From: Escallonia rubra
Lineage: Eukaryota; Streptophyta; Magnoliopsida; Escalloniales; Escalloniaceae
DNA: 64,000 bases
NCBI GenBank assembly: GCA_033065855.1
Contig: JAVXUO010002769.1
Location: 124,001-188,000, forward strand
Direction: 5' to 3'
This document shows, one piece after another, positions 56,079 to 64,000 of the stretch. Within the stretch, counting starts at the first letter, position 1; each line of letters starts with the position of its first letter. The translations under genes and the position numbers were made by a program. The notes under the pieces are model-generated. The model ran no database searches and was not told the DNA's origin. It worked only from the letters and a program-made list of their open reading frames with translations.

Positions 56079-58255
56079 GGGTATGATGTCTGTATGAATC
56101 TAGGCATACTAGGTTTATGCCAAACATGTAAGAGAATTATGGAATTCTCGAAGCTTCAACATTTCATCATTACTAGAGTGCTCAAAGGCCCAATGAAACT
56201 AGTAAGATGCTTATGGGCATGGTTGTACGTGCTGTGAATAAGGCAGAGTTGGCTGTTTGTACTCAAAATGGATACCGCCTTTTGGCTAACTTAATCGTGT
56301 TTGGAGTATAGAGATTTTCTATAAGAGGAGACGGCTAAGAGGATTCTTTATTTGGCTCAGGATGTTTTCAAAGTAAGACTTTCAATTTATGGCATGGCCT
56401 TTGAACATGAAGGCTTTGTTTGGGGGCTCAAGCCCTCTACTAAAGTATAGATGTGAACTGCAATGGTGATTCACGGGTATCAGTAGGCTGAGGCCATTTG
56501 GGGAATAATCTACCTCAAGATGAATGTGATGGCCTGAATGCCAAGAAAAGAAATTTTCACTTTTGAGCCGATCTCGATGTTCTAGACCTTTGTGGCAAGA
56601 ATGATCTAAGCTATGTGCTAAGATCACCCCTTCCCCCTCCGGCCCGGTATTGCAGAAACTAAAAGCCCTGCAGGCTTTAGCTCCTATAGTGTTAGGGATC
56701 TTATAACCATGAGGTGGGTAAGTCTTTTTTGAAGTACCCGATCTGTTACCTCCGTGGCATGAGCACCATGAGTCAAAAATAGGTTTCAAGAATTCTATTG
56801 TTACAGCTACAAAGGTCTTGGGGACGGGTGGTCTTGACACTTAGACTTGAGATAATGCCAAAAGCAAGCCCATATCCTCAAACATAACTTTAAGAGGTCA
56901 TAGCAAACCCAGGGTTTGGAGTAAAGACTTAGTTGGAAAGAACCGGTTCAAATATGTAAGTCCTTGAGACATTGGGGTGTATTTTGGTCAAGGGATAGGG
57001 AATGCCAAGGGATGTGGGTTTTACAGGTTATCAAGAGCAGGCATAATAAGATGTTGGTGACCTCGGCCAGAATGAGTGTGAGACTGGTGCCTTATGGCAC
57101 TATAACCCTCTTGGTCCACATAGACTGGCAGTCTTGGGCAAGGGTGGTAGCTTATTGGTTGCCCAAACACGACTGTTGCCTTACAAGGGGATTAGACTAG
57201 GCATGAACTACACCTTAAAAATTCGTCTCCCTAACATATTCGCCAAATATTTACGGGGAGCTAGGTTTGAGATGCCACAATGCGGAGTTTAGTAAGAATC
57301 ATATACAAAGTAAGAATGCGTGGGGTAGAGTGAAAAGAGACCAAGAGAAGCAGTAAAGGCAACTCCGGTTGCCTGAGGGGTTAACATTGTTAAGCAAGGT
57401 GAAGGCACAAAGTGAGTACTAAGATGGTAGTCCGAGGTCCAACGTCGACACCATGAGAACGGAAAGTCCCAATAATCCTTTTTCTCCATAATTATGAGCC
57501 TTAAGAATTACTGAAATTCAAGAATTCTCAAATAGGTTGGAAGTTCTTAATATATAGGCACCTTAAATCATTTGTCTTCTTGTTACACATCGCGACACCT
57601 GAGAATGACACTTCCAAAAGGGTGTGCCAATTTCTGGTGCACTATTGTACTAATTTCTTTGGTCCTACATAGCTTTGCTCCGTCCGTTGAGGAGGTCCGA
57701 CATCGAGAGGGACTATGGTAGTCCATGTGATGGATTAGCCCTTGACTCAGCATCCAGTCCAGAACCCTTGTTTGTCCAGCATGAGCACCGAGAAATTTAA
57801 GTGAGCATGACAGTTATGGGCAGGGCCTTACTCGACTGCAAGCGAGTTAAGCATGATGCCTTCTGAATACATGCTCCCTTCTCTGAGTAAACTGAAGATC
57901 ATCACCTCCAAAGGTCCTGGTGAACATTATTAGCTTTATAGAAAATGATTTACTTACCAAGTGCTTGGAGCGTTTTGTGGCACCAATTGCATCAGAAATG
58001 AGGCTTTTGATTCGATACTTAAATTCTCTCTTAGATCGAGGGCCATTGGTGCAAAGAAAAGTACATGCATTTGACAAACAAAAGGTTGTGTGAGATCCAC
58101 ACTTGTTGTGTACTAGGGTGGGTGAAGATCCCACATTTGCTGTATACTTAGGGAGGTACTAGGGTATGTGTGATATTAGGTTAAGTTCGATCTTATCCCA
58201 CATTGAAAGCGTGAGAGAATGAATTTAGCCTCGCAAGACCTTGTCAATGAACTCT
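56079..58255. other. Unassigned, probably old retroelement DNA
   Basis: GC content is a little higher than in the flanks, and a 152-codon minus-strand open frame (56840-56382) is present without a recognised domain. Its position after the gag relic suggests decayed retrotransposon sequence, but no RT, RNase H or integrase motif could be identified. Confidence 0.4.
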
Positions 58256-60729
58256 TGTAACATCTCGGAATTTTCAAAATATTAACACTCACTCGATCAT
58301 ATACACTAAGGCTTTAAACCCCACAAACTCAATCAATTTAGTACCACCGGCCAGTCAGAGCAACTAAACCATTGAATAGTATAGTACTCTTAGTATACTG
58401 TCATAATTTAAACATCAAGTCTAATTCAAAATTTTTAAATAACTGTATTAACCCACGCAGACCGAGACTAAAACTAAAATTATATTTCCCTCGCTCGGCT
58501 CTAATCCATACCCAATGCAATTTATTGTTAGTTATTTCCTGCGAAAAGGAAGTCAAACAAGAGTGAGCTTTTGAGAGCTCGGTAAGGTCGTTCAAACGAA
58601 AGAATTTTGAAATAATTCACAGATGCAATTCGATGTTGGTTTTCCAAGAGTTTCAAAATGATCATAACTAGTTCGATCAGATATCAATAAGATTTTCAAA
58701 TACGATGCAAACAATGACAGATACTATTAAACATGAGCAATTGTAAAGTCACGCAGGCAGTGTAGGGTAATCACTTAGTAAGGCCACAAATGCGATGCTC
58801 ATTAACACTGATAACTACATATGCATATTTACACCGGCTAGTTCACAAATGTACTAGCCCACACCAATATACCGGCTAATCTATCAAGGTACTAGCCCAC
58901 GCCGATACACACCAAATCCTCCAATACACACCAACTCTGCCAAAACACACCAATGCAGAATCTCGTGTCAATAAGAATGACAACAATTCGATAATACACA
59001 TGTTATTCAATGCTCGATGGGTAATAAATAATGAACATCGATAAGAGTTTCAATGAACGTTTTAAGGCTTAATGAAAATTGGATCGATAAGAGTCTGATG
59101 GGTAATAAAAAATAAGCATCAATAAGAACATAGGAAATCAATTATGAGGAGTTTGGTTCAGATGAAAATCGCTTACCTCAATCCAAACCATAAGCCGTTA
59201 TTCAACCTTGTTCCAAAATTCTCGAACTAACTTAAATTGACAATTTAATTATTAGAACAAATTTCAGTCTTATAATACCATAAATCCTGATGCTAATTAC
59301 TCACTCCAACACTCTCAATCTTAATCAAAACGAAACGGATCCCGCAGACAGCCAACTTATTAACCGATAACCCGACACTCTCTATAAGGCATTAAGACAC
59401 CCCAAATTCATAATAAATCCTTATAAAATACTTTTATAGCTTAAAAACAACATAACAAGTTACAATATGAATTTTCTTAATTTTTGTATTAAAATAATTT
59501 TCTTAAATACCAGAAAAAGTCCAAAAATAACATTAAAAAAGCATCACAAAGACAACTTTAAAATATATAAGGACAATACAAAAATTGAAATCAAAACTTA
59601 AAAAGCATCATAACCATATTAAAATTATCCATTTAGCTAACTCAAATGCGATACAAATTTAGTACCAAATCAACTATAAAAATTATGAAACAGAAATCAA
59701 AACTTATTTATATCATAGAAACATTACTGCAATTTTCCAGAATTTATTAGGAATTTTAAAGGCTCCAAATGAATTTTAGGAAAACTGAATTTGAGGAAAA
59801 TATTAAAAATACCAAATGATATCAGAAAAATATGAAATTTTAACAATAATTCTAATATTTCCCTAAGAACCTTTCTATAAAGTTTCGGCATTTTTCAACA
59901 ATCGTGAGATACCCAACAGCCACGTGGTAGTAATGTGCAAGCATAGTGTACCACTCACTGCACAAACCTATTTCCCGACTTCATCTTTTTCCTCCTTTCA
60001 CCTTCTGTCCAACCTCGAACACACTCCGCAGCTTACTGTTACTGTTCAGGCAGCTTCACTCTCACCCCTATCAACCTACAATTCACTCCATTAACAAACA
60101 TATATACAGACTATATCTATACATTCATTCATACACTCACAACACTCTTAACCGTGCTCAAAACACACCACCCATCAAAGCTACTGCCTCACTTTCTTGC
60201 CCAACATACACACACCATTTTCTCTTTGTTTTGTACTCACACAGGTTCACACAAAACGATTTCACAGTACCCATCTTGCATCTCTCAAGCACCACAACAC
60301 CCATAAACAACCACACGACAGATACTCATAGTAGCCCCTCCTTCATCTTTAATTGACTTTCGAAAATTAAAGAGTTGACAAATAAAAAAATCTTATTATT
60401 ATCTTTTTAATTATCTAATAACCCCAATTTTAATTTAAACTTTAACTAACCCCCTTTAACTTTCATTAATTGCCTATTACATCCAGCCTCACTAATCTAC
60501 AACTTTCGGTTAAAAATGTCGCTAAAGGTTGCCAAAAATATTTCTCATGCTAATCGTAACTAAAAACCCCAAATAATATCACTTATAACAACTATTGTCA
60601 ATATATAAATTATGGTTCTTAAAATTGTCTCTTAAAATCATTATAATTCTCACCAAATCGTCACTAGATATCCAATGAATAATCAGTTAGGATTTATGAC
60701 AAAACTAACCTCGGGTTTGTGGTATTACA
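58256..60729 (+). mobile_element. LTR-family element B
   Basis: Starts TGTAACATCTCGGAATTTTC and ends GTGGTATTACA. It shares with solo LTR D, in the same orientation, the blocks GTGAGCTTTTGAGAGCTC (58562), ATCATAACTAGTTCGATCAGATATCA (58658) and CAACAATTCGATAATACA...TGTTATTCAATGCTCGATGGGTAATA (58981), and two degenerate copies of the CTAGTC...GGCACTAGCCC minisatellite word (58838-58905). Its end matches element C in inverse orientation. No coding sequence and no clear target duplication (ACTCT against TTAAT). Confidence 0.72.
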
Positions 60730-61320
60730 TTAATAGTGGTGGGTTTGATGGTTGAAGATGGGAAAAGGGCAGTAGTGGCTTTGACAGCTGTGGGGAGTGG
60801 TGGTGGGTCGGGACTCGCTGCATTGAGTAGTGGTGGTGGGTCCGGCACTCGCAACATTGAGTAATGGTGGTGGGTCCGACACTCGCTGGCGTTGGGGAGT
60901 GGTGGTGGTCAATGGCAACTGTTATGATGGTAAGAATGGTTATGGTGGTACAGGTAGTGTGGTGACGGTGATGGTTGGGTAGGGGCAGCAGAATACAATA
61001 AATAAAGAGAGTGGGTGAGGCAAAGAGATATATATTGGAAAGTGAAGAGAGAATGCTTTGGGAAGACGCCAAGCGTCTTTAAATATGTTTTGGGCTATTT
61101 TCTCATAAATACAGTCTTACCTTTTGATTCTTTAATGTTCGTTAGCCATTGGACTAGTTTGAGTCCAAAAAATAGTTTGAAGTGTTGATTTGGTATTTTT
61201 GAAATGTCAAGTACTTGAGCTGTATTTGAGTGATAATTTAGGGTACATATTTGAAATTAGTTTTAAAAAGTATATGCAAAGTTGGATTTGATACCTAATC
61301 ATAACTTTATTAAGTAACAT
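60730..61320. repeat. 40-bp minisatellite GGTGGTGGGTCCG, three copies, and flank
   Basis: At about 60797-60910, GTGGTGGTGGGTC(G/C)GG-CACTCGC and GCATTGAGTAGTG repeat three times. Minus-strand open frames here (61072-60725) are low-complexity His/Pro/Thr products of the repeat and are not called. The rest of the interval is AT-rich. Confidence 0.6.
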
Positions 61321-61349
61321 GGCCACGTGCTTTGCATGAGCATGTGGCC
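61321..61349. other. Strong hairpin, Helitron-terminus-like
   Basis: Arms GGCCACGTGC and GCATGTGGCC pair over ten bases (one G-T) around a nine-base loop. The 200 bases that follow are similar to the DNA after the hairpin at 63738, so the two are related ends or copies of one repeat. No adjacent CTRR is seen here. Confidence 0.4.
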
Positions 61350-63389
61350 GAGAGTAATTCTTTTAAGTCATATCATTAGTTATTGAGATCTGTTGAATGT
61401 TTGAGAATCTTGTTTGTAGGATGCTGGACCGAAAAAATGTGTGATGTTGGTAGTGAAAAGAAAATGGAGAAATCAAAGAAGCAATTTATGTCTCTGTTGT
61501 TGTAAACTGTTAACTTTGTTAATGGACTTCGCTCGAGATATGTAATCTTCACCATTGTATTGTAATTCGGTGTGGTCTTGTACGATTTGTTGTATTTTTT
61601 AATTTTTTTGTAAACATTATTATCATAAAGTGTAGTTTCAACATATGTTTTCTTTGTTAAGACCAAAATAAAGCTTTTTGCACAGAAAGAACACCTTCTC
61701 TTGTTGATTTCGGCAGAGAGGGAGGGCAGTTCCTTGCTTGCTTTAAACACCAAGAAAAGGAAGGGGGCTTGAAATTAATAACAAATCAAAAGGGGCTCAA
61801 AACATTATTTATGTCAAATATACATACCACGCATCATATTTTAAGAGGAAAATGCAGAATGAGAAGATGTAGTTTTGCGTTTATATAATTTAATTAATAT
61901 TATTATATAATATCTTCTTAGTCTTCATTAAATTTGATCCCTTTTTTTTTCCTACATGGCTTGAGTGCACAAGATCTTGATCTATCATTCAATAGTTTTC
62001 CTCATGTTGTTATGCTTGGTAGTATTCTTGAACTTCTTCTGCTACCAGCCTTACTTGGATTTTGTTATCTTTAGCTTTTTTGTCCATCCTAATAAGGAAA
62101 CATAATTTTTTACCCTCCATTTATTCAAATCCTTTCCATTCTATAGGTAACTTGTTAGTGTTATATGTCATCCTTGCTTAATCTTTTAAAAGGGATACAG
62201 TGATGAAAGTCTTACACCTGCTTTGATGTATCAAATTTGAAACTGGATATCTGATTAGAGTTTCGGCTGCATCGAACAATGTATTAATGCCTATTGCGTG
62301 TCTCCAATTACACCCAGCTTTAGCATCTACCTTTTTTTTAATCATTATCATTGAATCGACATTATTTTTGTACTTCAAATAAATATTTCTTCTTAATTTT
62401 CCTAGTTTACCTTGGTTTGTAAGTGATTGGAGGTTCACACATGTCGTCCTTACAAGTCGGTCCTTTCGCTGTGATTGTAACTTACTTACTGCATTTTCTG
62501 CATGCTTGGTACCATGGTCCTTCTTTGTTCTCACAATTTCTGTGTAAGGCTATTATTAGTAAGGTTGTGTTTCCAATGTCACCTGAGATATCTTTGGTGC
62601 ATTTGTGAGGATTTCTTCAAGGGGTACAACTGCTGCATATCTCATTTTTTCAACTGGTGATACGACATGAGCTGTCTTTTTTCAACATGTGTTTGAAGTT
62701 AGAAAACATGAGCATTTTTGTATTATGTACTGTTTCATAAGGTTTAGATCATGTTTAAAAACATTATGTATTACTATTTTCTGATTGAATTTGCTTCCTT
62801 AATTTTTTGGTTAACCTATGATGTTGCTGACGAATAATAGCGACAATTGAGGTTCACCTGCAATATTTTTCACAAATTTTATCTTACTGCTTTTATAATG
62901 TGTTTGAAACTGCAAATAAAATACTTAAATTTCAAGGTAGTCTACCATGACATTCTGCCGCTTTGACATTATCTAATGCAATAATTAACTCTTCTTTGGC
63001 CTTGTTCTCTAAATCTTTGCCTTAGTTGTGTCTCAGCCCCAACAACGTCGACCGAGGATGAACCCACCAACTATAGATGAAAATCTGGAAGAGATTATGA
63101 CCAACCATCTAAAAACAACCATGAATGTGAAATGCAGAGCACCTAGCTTCCAATTGCAATAACCGAACCGATTTTTAGTTCTAATTTGCGCCATATTTAG
63201 CCTTCCTGTTTTTTTTTTCTTTGGTGCATTTTTCGTCTCTTTTTTCTTCCTTTTTAGTACTTTGTTTGTTTTTTCTTAACTGATTTTTGATGTTTTAACT
63301 TTTTTTTGATTGTTGGTTTTTTGTTCTTACATTTCAATTTTTTGTTTGCACGTAGAGAGACAAATCAGGTCAGAAATAACTGAGTGCAG
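61350..63389. other. AT-rich region, no supported gene
   Basis: Several open frames (for example 62534-62178 minus) lack recognisable domains. It may be the interior of a non-autonomous Helitron bounded by the hairpins near 61321 and 63738. No RepHel or RPA-type motif could be identified. Confidence 0.4.
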
Positions 63390-63510
63390 GACAAATCATA
63401 AAGGGGGGACCATATATGTAAGCAGGAAGAATCGAACTCAAGACCTTACTAAACCAGATACCATGTTAAGTTACCATATGCTCTAAAAGCTTAAGCTGTT
63501 AGAGAATGTG
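63390..63510 (-). mobile_element. tRNA-related SINE-like sequence
   Basis: On the minus strand there is an A-box-like region (GAGCATATGGTAACTTAACATGG) followed about 30 bases later by a B-box-like GAGTTCGATTC. This is the arrangement of an RNA polymerase III promoter in tRNA-derived SINEs. It does not fold as a complete tRNA. Similar sequences are common in plant intergenic DNA. No poly(A)/(T) tail or target duplication was established. Confidence 0.35.
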
Positions 63511-63726
63511 CTCAACAATATTATCATGCTTAACAATTCTCTTTCTCACCAAACCATTCATTTCCCAATGTGTAAATTTGGATCACATTCATCACCCAAT
63601 GTCCATTTGACATCTACCACATTAAATAGAGAATAATAATTACGAAATGCTAGACTGTTATTGAAGTAATTAACGGAGTGTATAATCGGTTAAAAATGAT
63701 TTACAATATTCGTACTTTTATATGTA

Positions 63727-63754
63727 CTAGTATTAAGCACGTGCGTTGTACGTG
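63727..63754 (-). mobile_element. Helitron-like 3' terminus
   Basis: On the minus strand the hairpin CACGT-ACAACGC-ACGTG (63754-63738) is followed seven bases later by CTAG (63730-63727) and then T, the standard Helitron end. The DNA to the right up to the window end resembles 61350-61500 (for example TGTTTGAAAATATTCTTTGTAGG against TGTTTGAGAATCTTGTTTGTAGG). Confidence 0.45.
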
Positions 63755-64000
63755 AATATAGTCGAGAGTAATGTTTTGAGATGGTATTATTATCTTTTTT
63801 GGAATCAAAATAATGTAATTCAATTATGTTCTTATTTCTTTTGTGACTTATTTTAGAAGAAATGTATATTTGATGTTTGCAATTGTAATCAGTTTAATGT
63901 TTGAAAATATTCTTTGTAGGCTTCTGGATTGAATATATGCTTGATGATATTGCTGAAAATAAAAGCAAATGGATAAATCAAAAGAATGAACCTACGTATT

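Noticed and set aside
56382-56840. 152-codon minus-strand ORF as a host gene
   Set aside because: No recognisable domain, lies after a gag relic, and its composition does not separate it from decayed retroelement DNA.
60725-61072. 115-codon minus-strand ORF with His/Pro/Thr repeats
   Set aside because: Encoded by a three-copy minisatellite; low complexity.
63400-63500. A tRNA gene
   Set aside because: Box A/B-like motifs are present but no cloverleaf could be drawn and the 3' acceptor half is missing.

Overview
This is a stretch of plant nuclear DNA, most likely from a eudicot and plausibly an asterid. The evidence is GT-AG introns in a secondary-metabolism-type short-chain dehydrogenase, an intronless P-class PPR gene with a mitochondrial-type leader, and a thick layer of plant-specific elements: a Tat-like Ty3 retrotransposon, a CACTA transposon, hAT MITEs, FAR1/MULE relics and an endogenous pararetrovirus. 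Only two host genes look intact, and both lie on the minus strand: a 276-residue SDR (1493-2976, three exons) and a 497-residue PPR protein (49590-51083). Almost everything else is mobile DNA or its debris. Layout: 0-3 kb holds the SDR gene and its TATA box. 4.4-17.5 kb is one decayed Ty3/gypsy element with both LTRs. It carries gag, protease, RT, RNase H and integrase on the plus strand, a long antisense ORF near its 3' end, three tandem-repeat arrays, and a nested 1.03-kb hAT element with an 8-bp target duplication. 17.5-20.9 kb holds a CACTA-like remnant, a truncated frameshifted second copy of the SDR, a FAR1/SWIM fragment and a 78-bp minisatellite. 21.4-26.8 kb is a rearranged endogenous pararetrovirus split by a 3.8-kb LTR-like element. 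27-30.9 kb carries a GRF zinc-finger pseudogene and a nucleoside-hydrolase pseudogene. 30.9-44.5 kb is a readable insertion stack. A FAR1-like pseudogene is split by a solo LTR (5-bp duplication AGTTG). That LTR is split, inside its own 26-bp minisatellite, by an 8.6-kb CACTA transposon (3-bp duplication ACT) with a TNP2-type transposase and a second plant-transposase-type gene. 44.5-46 kb and 58.3-60.7 kb hold two more relatives of the same LTR family. 46-52 kb holds the PPR gene plus a degenerate copy of its 3' tail. 52-64 kb holds a second hAT MITE, a UBN2-type gag relic, minisatellites, Helitron-like termini and a tRNA-related SINE-like sequence. The window is best read as two genes in a gene-poor, transposon-rich region whose insertion order can be worked out from target duplications. 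All family assignments were made by eye from motifs. No database search or alignment was run, and percent identities are not given because they could not be computed.
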